Positions 25,295-38,235 of a stretch of 64,000 bases of DNA are shown piece after piece. Source of the DNA: Thunnus maccoyii (taxonomy: Eukaryota; Chordata; Actinopteri; Scombriformes; Scombridae); NCBI RefSeq assembly GCF_910596095.1, contig NC_056554.1, forward strand, positions 6,076,001-6,140,000, given 5' to 3'. The notes under the pieces were generated by a model that was not told the origin of the DNA, did not search any database, and saw only the letters and a list, made by a program, of their open reading frames with translations. The translations under genes and the position numbers were made by a program. The stretch's first letter is position 1, and each line of letters starts with the position of its first letter.

Positions 25295-26792
25295 CTACAT
25301 CTTTACACTGGAGTACACACATTCATTCTTGGTGTTGTTCCTCGCTCTTCTTGATCTGTTTGCCACATTAGCATTTAATGCAGCATAATGGAGGTTGTCT
25401 GCATCTTGGTTACCCTGCTAACAAAATATATAAAAGTAAATCACACTGTGATTAAAACAATGTCCACAACACGATTAATTGTTCTGCTAATAAGAGGTGG
25501 TTAAATGGCAATTCAACTGTTAATTGAAACTGTATTCACCTCTGCATCTGCCGTGGACGGAGCTGCAAATCCATGTTGAGGCTCTAATTGTGAAACAGAA
25601 AATGCTCTTTTATTCAAAAGCCAAATTCAGTGAATACAAGCTGTTAACAAGCAGAATCATTTGCCTGTACCTGACTGGCAGCTGTTTCTCTTGTTCATCT
25701 TGTACACTGAGAAAGCCAATAAAACACTGAGGATGGTGGTGAACGCCAAAGCTCCACTCAAGAAATACACCAAGACAAGAGAGTCCACCTCATCTACAGA
25801 GAGTCACACCAGAAACAGAGCTTAGAGCATGTTTTTATCCTAAGCTTGATGAGGAACTAAGACTGTATCAAATAGGACAACGTCTCCTAAAAAGTTACTT
25901 ACACCCAATGTCCAGCTTGGTCCCGTTCCCAAACAGTATCTGTCCACATGAGGCGACAGCACAGTAGTAGGTCCCAGCATGAGAAAGATTCAGACTCGTC
26001 ATTGGCAAGTTATAGACACAGGTGTGTGTTTGTGTGTTGCTGTTCCTCTCACACTGATCATTCCTGCCTCCATGTGTGTAAATGATTCCTGGATGAGATT
26101 CTTCAGAGTTTTTAAACCAGTAAACACTGTGTTCTCCATCATCACAGGTCCCAGTGTGTACTATACAGTTCAGAGTCACAGAGCCTCCTGGCTGGATGCT
26201 CTCAGATGCCGACTGATGGACCAAAGCTTGGATGTTCAAACCTGAACCCTTTACATTGAGAGTAGTGCCCTCCAAAAATTCTAACGTGTTAAAATAGCTA
26301 CTAACACAGTAGTAAGTAGCTGAGTCTGAAATGTGCAAATCTGTGATCTTCAAGTGATTTTTATTGTTTTCAGTATCCAGTGCGAAGCGAGGATTGTTCT
26401 TGAATTCATCATGAAACGTGCTGATTACCTCATATTTATAGAAGGTTGAGATTAGCTTAATTTTCTGTCCCAGAGTTTGTTTATACCAGTAAAGCCTTGC
26501 AACTTCACCTCCATAGAAACATTGCAAAGTCGTCTCATCACCAACATTAGCTGATATAAAACCACTGTCTTGACGAACAGATGAGGAGAATTTCAGATGA
26601 GTCATCTGAGCTGAAGTTAAATAAGAGACAAAGTAAATGTATAGTTAATTGAATGTGATAGAATTCAACGTAATCAGTTAATATTTGAAAACCAACCACT
26701 AACAGATAAAAGTTGGAATCACAAACACGCAACTCACCCATTTTCCCCAAGAACAGACATGTGAGATAGAAAGCAAATACTGGAGATGTCAT
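25295..26792 (-). CDS. nitr: G5: NITR, inhibitory
   Basis: A 349-aa NITR. Exons on the minus strand: 26738-26792, 25903-26610, 25671-25793, 25540-25583, 25295-25414, all GT-AG. The leader begins MTSPVFAFYLTCLFL. V domain: CDR3-like CVSSYFNTLEF followed by the J-like FLEGTTLNV; the canonical LQC, WYKQ and DSATYYC are present. The I domain is canonical with six cysteines and FGNGTKLDI. Type-a tail with ITIM LHYAAL and CVYSSV. Near-identical to G7 in the V domain, differing at only a few positions in the I domain, so these two are a recent duplicate pair. Confidence 0.93.
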
Positions 26793-26861
26793 TGTGTTCA
26801 ACTTGCCGTGTGAAATGAAAAGATCATTTACTTTTCTCCACTCCTCATAGACAAGACTGCT

Positions 26862-26917
26862 TTTGATTGGCCAATCTGAAGTGACACTGTATAGGAAACA
26901 TGATCACATGTTCACTG
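26862..26917 (-). promoter_or_regulatory. G5 conserved proximal promoter block
   Basis: Palindromic ATTGGCCAAT (CCAAT on both strands, 26866-26875) plus AACATG-ATCA-CATGTT. Confidence 0.6.
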
Positions 26918-29179
26918 CCACCTATGATTGTAATGGTGAGAGATATATGAGGAAGATAAAGGCTCCTCATCTTTGATTTGATTTGAAATCACTAAAAAAT
27001 AAACAACCAAGAAATATCCAATATAAACACAGCAGTAATAAGACACAGTGGAGTCCATTTATGCTCAATATTTTTTATTAAACAGCTAACAAAAACTAAT
27101 TTTGAGCAATTCATCCATACTTGATACTTTTTTGAAGCTGTAATCTGGAGAAACAACACTGCACTCTGTGCTGTATTTAAGAGACAATTTTCTTCAATAT
27201 GCATACAAGATATGATTGGCTGCACGATTAATCAAAATAAGATCACAATGTTGATTCAGGCTCTATGCAATCTCATTTTTATGAGACAATGATTCGGCTG
27301 TGTCTGCATTTCGTGGAGATCTAGTACATCATGAGAGAGGCACAGAGCGACAAAAATGTGTTAGAGTCACTGAAACCCAGAAATGGTGAGAAAGGACAAA
27401 TAGATGTGTCCCCCTAGTTGTGACAAAAAATGCTTTGCTTGTAGTGTCAAAGGTTTTAGTCTGTTGTGTGGAACTGGATTCACAGATGAAGATGTTGGTC
27501 AAAAGTTACGTTACCACCACTGGAAATGTCAGAAAACAGCCAGGAAAAACTTCAGCTAAAATACGAAATATGTGTTAATTAATCACCTGAACCTGACTCA
27601 ACCCACAAACCACCAATTTTTTTTAACTAACACCAGTGGGCTCAGTAAGCTGTGACCAGGCAGCAATAGGCTGCGGACCTTTCGACTACCAGCAGGAAAA
27701 ATAAAAGGGGGTAAGCTATGTTCTGCTGTCGCTCTGGAGCTTGTTTTCTCCTACTGTGTTGAGGAAATAATGTTTTAGCTGTGTGTGCTCAGGAGTGGAC
27801 GACTTGTCACTGCGGGGGTGTAGTAGCTGGAGCGCTAATATCTGCAGGGTGTTTCTAGTGGGATAGCACCATTTTTGTTGTGTTTTATCGTTATGCTGGT
27901 CGTTTGTTAACGATAGTGGGAGAGAGGCAAGGCACTTGGGAGCGTGCAAAAATGTCACTTCCTTTCCGGCCCATGTCCGTCACATAAAAATCAGTCCAGA
28001 GGATGCTGCAGACAACCAAGAAAGTCGGGGAAGGTCTCATTTTACATTGTAACATTACTACCCGTTCACTCATTGGCAATAAAAAAGCACTCATACATGT
28101 AAATTGCTTCACAATTCTACATATAGAACCTTTAAATGTTTTTAAATTATTTATTTGAAATGTCTACAGATGCGCTAAGCAAAACTCAGGAGACTCAGCA
28201 CTACAAATTTTGCCGTTCTCTATTTCTCTGTTTAGTGTCTTCAGGTTAGGCTAACCCATTGCTGTACTGTACATTTACTGCCAGACTGACAACTTACTGA
28301 TAACCTTTTCCTCTGGTCTACTGGCATTCACTGTCACTTTTCTGCTGCTCGCTCAACTAGCACAACCACACCCTCGCTACAGACACACATTACGCACTGC
28401 CCTATTCTTTAAAAGGAGCTATGCTACCAAGACTTTCCCTGGCAGTGACACAGAGGTTGACTCATGATTCGGAACAGTGGTGCACAGAGGCTCCCAAATG
28501 CTACTGATTTCTGAATGAATTGATATTTGGTGTTATTTTTGGCATCAAAAAAATATTTTTCTTTGGCCTGGCGGGGGTTCTTGATGGCCTTGCAGCCTGC
28601 CAGGCCTGTACAATTGTAGGGGAAACACTGCTGAAGTACTATTGGTAGTATTTGCATTGTCATTAAATGTGACCTGATAAAGTCTCTACTGTGTTGGGAA
28701 GTTTAAGTGGTTTTTGGATTAACATCCAGTTTACACAGGATGAGGCTGTATAACATAAGACTGCGTCTTGGTTGCCGCTTACACGCCGCTCCTTTCCTGC
28801 TCCGCCATCTTAACGCAGCAGGTTTACTTTTGCTGGAGCAGCTCTCTGAAGGGTGACATTCACTTGTGAATCTATACAAATTCCTGTATTTATTGGCTGT
28901 TGAATTAAATTTCAATTTTTATTGATGTGTTTTATTTGTTTCTAACTTGTGTCTACACACATGTACAGCAAAACTAGACAGAGAGGAAAAGACTCCCTCC
29001 TGCTCTCTGTCATCACACATTTTCTGTTTCTGTTGTCTGATAATGGAATGAGTGTGAATTTGATCAGAGCATTGAACTCATATAACACACATGCAGTGTT
29101 GTGTAACATGAGTTACAGCACTGGGTGGCAGGTGCTCACACTCACTCTTGCCCACTGCAGGTTGATACTGTGTAGTATG

Positions 29180-29660
29180 ATTCTGCTTATTGCTGTATTG
29201 CTACGACACCATACTGTCATGTCTCATCCTGTCTTAAGGTCATGTTTCTGTTTTTCCCATCATTCAGTTCTGCATTTCCTGTTTTACTTTGGTGTCTAAC
29301 TCTCCTCTCGTTTCTGATCCACTTCCTGCCCTTGTGTGTTTCCCGCTCCTGTCATCATCATTATCCCTTAATGTCATCCACCTGTGTCTAATTACCCTCC
29401 CTCTCCTTGTGTATTTAGTCTGTGTGTTCCCTGCTCCCTGTGCCAGTTCGTCTTAGCCGTTTGTTGCAAGCGTTCCAGCCTTTGTATTCCTAGTGATAGC
29501 CTCTTTATGTTTTTTGACTTTTGATCTGATCAAGTCTCTGCCTTGCCCTTTGTGTTTTGTTTGCCTCCACTGACTGTCTGCCTGTGTACCAAACCTGCCT
29601 ACTCAGCAAAGACTCTGATTTTTGGAAACCCTGGACTGTCTGTGAGTTTTGCATTTGGGT
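29180..29660 (+). repeat. Pyrimidine-rich interspersed repeat, unclassified
   Basis: A tct/ctg-rich stretch ('tgtctaattaccctccctc', 'tgccagttcgtcttagccg') of a kind common in teleost genomes. I do not know the family with certainty. Copy 2 at 40630-41130 shares it. Confidence 0.35.
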
Positions 29661-29668
29661 CCATTCCT

Positions 29669-29830
29669 TGGGCCTGTACTACGAAGCAAGTTCAACATAC
29701 CCAGGTTATCTTTTCATTAGCTGGCTTCACTGAGCCTAACATTGGCCGTCCAGATAACCAGTACTATGAAGCTGGTTATCAACCTGCTCAGTCAACTCTG
29801 GGTTTTCCTATCCAGCTACAAGCACATTCA
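29669..29830. repeat. DNA-transposon-derived repeat fragment
   Basis: It begins 'gggcctgtactacgaagc' and contains 'ccagtactatgaagctggtt', a partial internal inverted repeat typical of fish MITE-like elements. Copy 2 is at about 41142-41300. The superfamily is not determined. Confidence 0.4.
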
Positions 29831-31346
29831 TGTGAAAGAGGGGGGGTTGTTAATTACAAGTGACATCATCAGAACTATGAATGAAGTACTTCATACAGTG
29901 TGAGATGAAACAGTGATATCAAGTACACACGGAGGAAAACTTCTGTTTTAGGAACAGAAAAAAGTCATATTCGACGAAGTGAAATGTAAACAAGCCTGTA
30001 AACATACAACAGAATAAGAAGATGTAGAAACACTAGAAATTTCCAAATATTAAAAGTAGGCTAAGGCTTAAAATACATATATTAATATAAATGGCTTAAG
30101 TATAGAGTGAGTATGTTTTGCTTTTTAGTTGGATGATGAAGAAACCATTCTGAATGTCATAAAAAAAAACTTCAAAGTAATGTCAAACTGTTTCTGCTAA
30201 TGAAGCAAAGAGTGTAAAAGTAGTTAATGACTGATGAGGTCTATCAGACCCAAGTGTTGAAAGTCTAGAACAATAAAATGTTTCCACTGATCTATAAAAA
30301 TATATATTAGTTTTTTCTACTTGTCACTTTATTGTAACTCAGGACTTTTGTCCATGTCCGGATCCTGTAGGAATGATGACTCTTTATTTCCAGTGGACTG
30401 CTTCGTAGTACAGGACTTAGTTGTGTCAGAAAACCTGTCATATACACAGCATGTTGTTACTGGTGTCGGCTGTCTGTCGTGTATGTCGTTATCATGTATA
30501 ATTAATTTTGTGCCCACACTGCCAACTAATTTCCTTCTGGAATAATATCGGTTATCAAATACTTCAGATAGATGTAAAATATCAAAGGTGTCATGTCTAT
30601 TTGTTACTATGAATTAGAAAGTCTTTAATAAAGGCACAACTGCAACTCTCATTTTCACATAAACAGTAATATTGTAAACTAATAGAGTCTTCCTGTGCCA
30701 TTTTATTTTTGGTACCAGAACAATTAAGTTTCATCACTCACCCACTCAGTGGGGTGGTTGAGATCAAACACATGCTTTTTATGATAAACATGGTGCCGCT
30801 GCTGCAACAACACCTTCACTCTTGCATGAAGAAACACAAGTAACCGTTATCAAGGATTGAACAGACGCACACACATATTGTCTCATGGTTAAAGTTAGAT
30901 GATGTTTATTTGATTATTAATATAAAATGTACACACAGTCCAAGAACACATACATGATTTGGTTAAAAAACAATGAGGATAAAACACAAAAGTTCAACAC
31001 AATCTTGATCCTAAAAGCCCACAAGTAACTTCTACAGCATTGATCATACCAACCTTTTACATTCACTGGTTAAGACACAAAAATCATTATATTCATACAG
31101 TATGTACTAAATATGAACATGGATACATGGTTTATTTGCCAGAAACAAAGTTGTGCAGATATTCTGATTCAGACCACACTGACAAAAAATAGAGTATTCT
31201 AAAAATACCAAAGCAGAGCAAGAGATTTAAGAAGCTATAAAACATATTTCTTTCAAACTTAGAACTAAATCCATGTTACACCTTCAAAGAGATTCTAAAA
31301 TATAATGTCTTATGCACAAAGTACAAATGAAACATGTCCAGTTCTA

Positions 31347-32846
31347 CTACTTTACGCTGTAGTACACACATTCACTCCAGGTTTGGTTCTGTCTTCTTCG
31401 TCTGTTGGTCAGATTCACACTTAAAGCAGCATAATACAGGTTTTCTGCAGCTTTGTAACCCTGGTAACGAAGTATTAATTATTATGATATTATTCTAAAA
31501 CAATGTCCAAAAAAAAAAGTTGTTGTTGCACTGAATGTTAAAAAAGGATAATGGCTGCTATTCAAGAATTAATGAATACAGTTATTATTCACCTTTGCAT
31601 TGACTGTAGAGGGAGCTGAAATTCTTGCTTGAGACTCTGGTTGTGAAACGCAGAAAAAGTTTTTTATTCAAAAGCCATGTTCAGTGAATACAAGCTGTCA
31701 GATATAAACAGTTACCTGCAGATTTGAAGCTGTTGATCATGTTCATCATGCACACTGAGAAAGCCGATAAAACACTGAGGATGGTGGTGAACGCCAAAGC
31801 TCCACTCAAGAAATGCACCAAGACAGGAGAGTCTACCTCATTTGCAGAGAGACATAAAGAGATATTACACAGCTCTCAGATTTATCTCTATTATGACGTT
31901 TAGTTTGATTATGGAGTAATCATGTATTGATCAGATGAAACAATGTCTGCTAGAAAGTTACTTACGCTCAACGTCCAGCTTAGTCTCGTTTCCAAACAGT
32001 ATCCATCCACATGAGGCGACAGCACATTCAGTCCCTGCATAAGAAGGATTCAGACTCTTCATTGGCAAGTTGTAGACACAGGTGTGTGTTTGTGTGTTGT
32101 TCCTCTCACACTGATCATTCCTGCCTCCATGTGTGTAAATGATTCCTGGATGAGATTCTTGAGAGTTTTTGAACCAGTAAACACTGTGTTCTCCATCATC
32201 ACAGGTCCCAGTGTGTACTGTACAGTTCAGAGTCACAGAGTCTCCTGGCTGGATGCTCTCAGATGCCGACTGATGGACCAAAGCTTGGATGTTCAAACCT
32301 GAACCCTTTACACTGACAACAGTACCCTCCTCAAATTCAATCATTAATGAAGACCTTCTTGCGCAGTAGTAAGTAGCTGAGTCTGAAATGCGTAGATCTG
32401 AGATCATCAAGTGATTTTTACCACTTTTAGTATCCAGTGTGAAGCGAGGATTGTCCTTGAATTCATGAAGAAATGTGCCATTTTTATTAAACACAAATAA
32501 GGTAGACATGAGCCTTGGTTTCTGTCCGAGAGTTTGCTTGTACCAGTAAAGTCTTGTTGTAGCATCAGGATCATAGAAACATTGTAAAATCAAACTTTCA
32601 CCAACATTTGCTGATACAAAACTACTTTCTTGATGAGATGAGGAAGATTTCTGATCAATTGCTTGAGCTAATGTGAAATAAAAGAAAAAGCAAATGAAGA
32701 ATTAATTTCAAAAGATACAATTCAGCATAATCAGTACATAAAGAAATATTTGAAACATTTGTACAAGTTCTTGTCACAAAACACTACTCACTCATTTTTC
32801 CCAAGATAAGACATGCCAGATACAAAACAAAGTTTAGAGATGTCAT
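31347..32846 (-). CDS. nitr: G6: NITR, chimera of G4-type ectodomain and G8-type tail
   Basis: 346 aa if the homologous exon ends are used. Exons on the minus strand: 32792-32846, 31966-32667, 31716-31841, 31593-31636, 31347-31460. The ectodomain is G4-type (CARRSSLMIEF, GTEC, GWILFGN), but the last residues of exon 2 (LDVE), intron 2 and the tail (ITIM LYYAAL, CVYYSV) are G8-type, so the crossover lies within about 30 bp of the exon 2 end. The acceptor of the transmembrane exon reads ctgcaa instead of ctgcag. Either a cryptic AG 33 nt upstream is used (in frame, 11 extra residues) or the symmetric exon is skipped. Membrane form uncertain. Confidence 0.8.
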
Positions 32847-32914
32847 CGTGTTCAAATTGCTGTGTTGAATGAAAAGAATCTTGATACTTCTCCTCTCTTT
32901 AGAGACAAGACTGC

Positions 32915-32978
32915 ATTTGATTGGCCAAACAAGTCACATTGAATGTCCTTTTTAGGAAACATGATCACATGTTCACTG
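32915..32978 (-). promoter_or_regulatory. G6 conserved proximal promoter block
   Basis: Inverted CCAAT at 32920-32924 and AACATG-ATCA-CATGTT, as in G2 and G4. Confidence 0.6.
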
Positions 32979-35900
32979 ACACCTACACTGTTATTTTGTT
33001 CTTTAAATAGAATCACGTGGTGAGAGGTGTATCAAGAACATAATGGTTCCTAATGTTGGCGTTAGATTTTGAATGACAAAAAATCAATGATGTTTCTATA
33101 CAGTATGTACACTAGTAACATAATAGTATATAAAGATATAATGGAGCCCATTTCTGCTCAAAATGAACGTGCTCATGTTGAGCAGATTAACAGGCAGGCA
33201 TGATACTTTGCTAACTACAGTATCTGTCAAATACAGATATATAACATGGAAAAGATCATTTCCCAGATGATCAACTTTATCATTTAACAAGAAAAATGCA
33301 ACCTATTTTTATGACTCAGTGTGATTCAGAATCAGAAACAGGTTTTTTTTCAAGTAGGTTTGCACATACAATGAATTTGCCTTGTTGTATAACAATTGAC
33401 AAATAGAAGGTAAAAGAAAACACAACTAACACAAAAGACAGGTGATAAAAATTCATCCATGGCGACGATATAATTGACTCTCTTTCAAAGCTGTATCCCA
33501 GAGAATGAAGACTATAATTCGGGCTGCTGTAAAGAGACTCATTTTGACAATACATTAAAGGTCAAATTTACACAGAAACAATTGAATACTTCCTTTTAAA
33601 TTAATGTATTCAGTGCTTTGAGCACCATAAAGACGCATTTATTGTACGGAGAGTGCAAACACCTTTACATCTTGCTGAAAACCACATAGCCTGTTGTAAA
33701 GCATGGGAGTAAAGTTCAGCAGGTCTCAGAGTAATGACTGTAAGGCAGATAGATCTGACTGTAAACCTAACACAGTGAATTAGTAGAGCACCAGATTTCT
33801 TGAAAGGATGCCAACTGTAGGGACAGCTTGGCTTTTCATTGATGCTGTCTTAGTTCAATTGGTCAGGTCAAACATGGAAGAGAGAGCACATAGAGTGCTG
33901 ATAGTCAAAAGAAAACCTTCGTCTTCCATTTGACTTTGGTACAAAAATGAAAAGCGCATACAGCTGGCAGAATTATTATCCAAAATGGAAAGATCACATG
34001 ACCAACTACAGTTGCAGTCGACAGAAACTTTCTATTGGGGTTGGCTGTAGCTCACTTGGTAAAGCGGGTTTGCCTTTAATCACAAGGTTGCTTCAGCCAA
34101 TGTCAACAAGTCCTTCAAATGAAACAACTAAATACCTCATCTGACCATGCACGCCACATAGGAGCATTTTCTAATCTCACACCCAAATCAGCAGTAATCA
34201 GCAGAACATCATTTGTCTGTGCTTTTCAAAACCTTTACAAATCACTGTTAAAGAATAATAATGTTTTATGATGAGACAACACTGTGGTTAAGGTCTGGTT
34301 ACATTTAGGTATTTAAACCACTTGGTTAGATTTAGGTAATCATCATGGTTTGGGTTAAAATGATCATTTTATTAAGGTTAGACAAATATTTGGTGTAGGT
34401 TAAAGTTACTACTACTTCCTTAATGTTAGGTGACCTTCATTGTCATGACTACAATAATAACTATGGGGTTAAGGTTAGGCAATAATTGTAGTTAAGGTTT
34501 TTAAAAAACTGTCCTGACTCTTGGTTGGAAATGGGAAATGAAAAACGGTCTCCTGTGGAAAAGTCCAGTGTTGGGTTAATGCCTCCATCCACCCCTCCTC
34601 CTCTGAATCCAGAAATCTATCAGCTTTTAAATATGTCATCTGGCCTGCACCACTGCTCCAGGTCATAATTACTACGGCCACTAGATGGGATCTGTCACGC
34701 AACCATAACTATATGTTGTTTTTGAGCGACTGACATTATGATGTATTTTATCGTTTTTCTTGGGAAGCCAGTCTAGCCAATGTATGTGTGTGCCAAAATT
34801 TAAGGCAAGTTGGACAGATCTGTCATACAAATGACTGTAATATAATATACTGCTGTCTACATGGCCGAGGCATGACAAATGTTAGCATGCCATGGCTAGT
34901 CGAAAAAACAATCGGGACAATTTAAGGTGAATCCTGACTGGCTCCATGGTGGGTTTTGTCAGCTGAAAAATAATAAACAAAGTTGAGATTCACAGTTTAG
35001 AGACTTTGGCCCAGAGGCCCTGTTGTTCTGGGCTGATGTCTCTGTGACAATGCAGCAATGAAAAGGGAGAAAATAGAGAATTAGAATATGAGACTTTAAA
35101 CAGAGAAACAGAGATCACCATGACGAAGAATAATATATGCAGTAATGACCATGGGTGCCTGGTTATGTTTAAAAATAGGGGAGCAAACTTGGAAAGATAC
35201 ATAATTGGCAAGGGGGTCTGGGGGTCTTCCCCCAGAAAAAAATGTTATTGAAAACAAATATCCTACATTTCTACACCACCTAATCTAAATCAAGAAACAG
35301 CCACCTGCACTAGTCTAGAATAGGAGGATGCTATGAAAACCAGGAATGCATCAAGAACAGAACAGTATATAATCGGGTGGATGAGGACAGGAAATGATTA
35401 TTAGAAGGCCACCTTCAAGGTCAAACAAGGACAAACAATTTATATAAATGAAATAGATTTACAACACATCACAATCTGATTTGGATAATCAAACCTGGTT
35501 AAACAATGTTAAACCTGAGGGTTGCTATTCTCAATACTCACAAGGCAATCTTCAAAGTCGAACAGCTGCAACAAAGTACTAACAGTTTGGATGAATGAAA
35601 TGGCCTCACAATCTAATTCCAATCCCACCTGTTTATTTTACACACAGGTTCAAGTGGTAGCTATGAGCACCACTAGCTGATGTAGCAGGAATGAATAATT
35701 ATAACTTCTAAAGCAGATCATTTTAACCTACATTATCTCAAATCAAGGACTATTTTAATGCACAACTCAGAAGGCGACCTTTGCTCAAGACTTAAAAGGG
35801 CCGTTTTCAGTCGAGCACGAGACTTTACACAGCACAGAGCAGCTGGATGAAAGAGAGATCATGAGATCATTACACAGAGTGAAGTGTCCTCGTATTTAAA

Positions 35901-36612
35901 AATGATTCCATCCACTTGGATTTCTCTGAAACCTCCAGTATAATATAAAGTAAACAAATATGGATGCTTCATATCAGCAATAGTTCACATTTAAAATATA
36001 ACTAATTTCAACACAGATTTAAAGGCTGTTGTGATCTATTGACCATCAACATATAGTTTTAAAACCTGACACACCCAACTCTGCTATCATACAACCACCA
36101 TAAGTGGTCAGATGCTCTGAACGTGAACACAAACATTGTCTCAAGGTCAAAGTGTTCCATAATTACATTTATTTCATCATTACTGACACAAAATATTCAT
36201 GGAAATGCACAATGCACATGATCAGGTTAAAACCCATTCAAACAAATAATAGCATTTTTTCCCTTCATGTTCCTCATATCCAAACAGTAACTTATTACGT
36301 TATACAGCATAAATGAATCTGGTCTTCTAAATGTTCTTGTATAATCACAGAAAGTATATGATTTTAGAATTAAAGATATATATTTTATTTAAAGAAAACA
36401 AATTAAAAGCAGAGACATCCTGTAGACGTCCTTTAAAGCACACTGACAAGCAACACAGAGAGTACAGTCCTGAATGTGCAAATTACTAAACCGTACTAAA
36501 ACACAGAGAATCTCATCTTTTGACTGCAGATCATGAGGCACATATTTATCTCAAGACCTTTATCTAAGACTACAATACATAATGAAGGAGATTCTAAGAA
36601 ACCTCACAAGTT
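32979..36612. other. Intergenic region between G6 and G7, no gene
   Basis: Second copy of 21805-25294. It includes the SINE head (34036-34115), the empty DIRS site (about 33420) and a 120-bp segment (35570-35690) missing from copy 1. No gene is recognised. Confidence 0.5.
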
Positions 36613-38110
36613 CTACATCCTTACACTGGAGTACACACATTCATTCTTGGTGTTGTTCCTCGCTCTTCTTGATCTGTTTGCCACATTAGCATTTAATGCA
36701 GCATAATGGAGGTTGTCTGCGTCTTGGTTACCCTGCTAACAAAATATATAAAAGTAAATCACACTGTGATTAAAACAATGTCCACAACACAATTAATTGT
36801 TCTGCTAATAAAAGGTGGTTAAATGGCAATTCAACTGTTAATTGAAACTGTATTCACCTCTGTATCTGCCGTGGACGGAGCTGCAAATCCATGTTTAGGC
36901 TCTAATTGTGAAACAGAAAATGCTCTTTTATTCAAAAGCCAAATTCAGTGAATACAAGCTGTTAACAAGCAGAATCATTTTCCTGTACCTGACTGGCAGC
37001 TGTTTCTCTTGTTCATCTTGTACACTGAGAAAGCCAATAAAACACTGAGGATGGTGGTGAACGCCAAAGCTCCACTCAAGAAATACACCAAGACAAGAGA
37101 GTCCACCTCATCTACAGAGAATCACACCAGAAACAGAGCTTAGAGCATGTTTTTATCCTAAGCTTGATGAGGAACTAAGACTGTATCAAATAGGACAACG
37201 TCTCCTAAAAAGTTACTTACATTCAATGTCCAGCTTGGTCCCGTCTCCAAACACTATCTGTCCACATGAGACGACAGCACAGTAGTAGGTCCCAGTATGA
37301 GAAAGATCCAAACTCTTCATTGGCAAGTTATAGACACAGGTGTGTGTTTGTGTGTTGCTGTTCCTCTCACACTGATCATTCCTGCCTCCATGTGTGTAAA
37401 TGATTCCTGGATGAGATGCTTCAGAGTTTTTGAACCAGTAAACACTGTGTTCTCCATCATCACAGGTCCCAGTGTGTACTATACAGTTCAGAGTCACAGA
37501 GCCTCCTGGCTGGATGCTCTCAGATGCCGACTGATGGACCGAAGCTTGGATGTTCAAACCTGAACCCTTTACATTGAGAGTAGTGCCCTCCAAAAATTCT
37601 AACGTGTTAAAATAGCTACTAACGCAGTAGTAAGTAGCTGAGTCTGAAATGTGCAAATCTGTGATCTTCAAGTGATTTTTATTGTTTTCAGTATCCAGTG
37701 CGAAGCGAGGATTGTTCTTGAATTCATCATGAAACGTGCTGATTACCTCATATTTATAGAAGGTTGAGATTAGCTTAATTTTCTGTCCCAGAGTTTGTTT
37801 ATACCAGTAAAGCCTTGCAACTTCACCTCCATAGAAACATTGCAAAGTCGTCTCATCACCAACATTAGCTGATATAAAACCACTGTCTTGACGAACAGAT
37901 GAGGAGAATTTCAGATGAGTCATCTGAGCTGAAGTGAAATAAGAGACAAAGTAAATGTATAGTTAATTGAATGTGATAGAATTCAACGTAATCAGTTAAT
38001 ATTTGAAAACCAACCACTAACAGATAAAAGTTGGAATCACAAACACGCAACTCACCCATTTTCCCCAAGAACAGACATGTGAGATAGAAAGCAAACACTG
38101 GAGATGTCAT
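36613..38110 (-). CDS. nitr: G7: NITR, inhibitory, recent duplicate of G5
   Basis: A 349-aa NITR. Exons on the minus strand: 38056-38110, 37221-37928, 36989-37111, 36858-36901, 36613-36732, all GT-AG. The V domain is identical to G5 as far as I can read it. The I domain differs at several positions: QASVHQ, EASHPG, CAVVSCGQIVFGDGT. The J-like motif is FGDGT. Type-a tail: ITIM LHYAAL; the last residues read SSVRM. The clustering of changes in the I domain with an unchanged V domain suggests gene conversion in the 3' half of exon 2. Confidence 0.93.
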
Positions 38111-38179
38111 TGTGTTCAACTTGCCGTGTGAAATGAAAAGATCATTTACTTTTCTCCACTCCTCATAGTCAAGACTGCT

Positions 38180-38235
38180 TTTGATTGGCCAATCTGAAGT
38201 GACACTGTATAGGAAACAGGATCACATGTTCACTG
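38180..38235 (-). promoter_or_regulatory. G7 conserved proximal promoter block
   Basis: ATTGGCCAAT at 38184-38193. The palindrome has one change (aacaggatcacatgtt). Confidence 0.55.

Larger units (their letters stand above)
26918..31346. other. Intergenic region between G5 and G6, no gene
   Basis: No gene is recognised. Duplicated at 38236-42820. It holds interspersed repeats (29180-29660 and 29669-29830) and, from about 30452 on, the b-type 3' flank of G6. Open frames such as 29543-29863 (plus) lie within repeats. Confidence 0.5.
20792..31960. repeat. Tandem segmental duplication, copy 1 (11.2 kb)
   Basis: Contains the G4 ectodomain, G5, the spacer and the 3' tail of G6. It is directly repeated at 31966-43432 with very high identity by eye (offsets 11174 at the V-I exon of G4/G6, 11318 at G5/G7, about 11472 at the G6/G8 tail). 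Boundaries fall at the 3' end of a V-I exon, as expected from misaligned crossing-over between paralogous exons. Confidence 0.85.

Noticed and set aside
26547-26801. 84-residue minus-strand frame spanning leader and intron 1 (also 37865-38119)
   Set aside because: It is read-through of the leader exon into intron 1; a strong GTGAGT donor lies inside it.
29543-29863. 106-residue plus-strand frame, also at 41015-41335
   Set aside because: It crosses the boundary between two interspersed repeats and is kept in both places only by the recent duplication.
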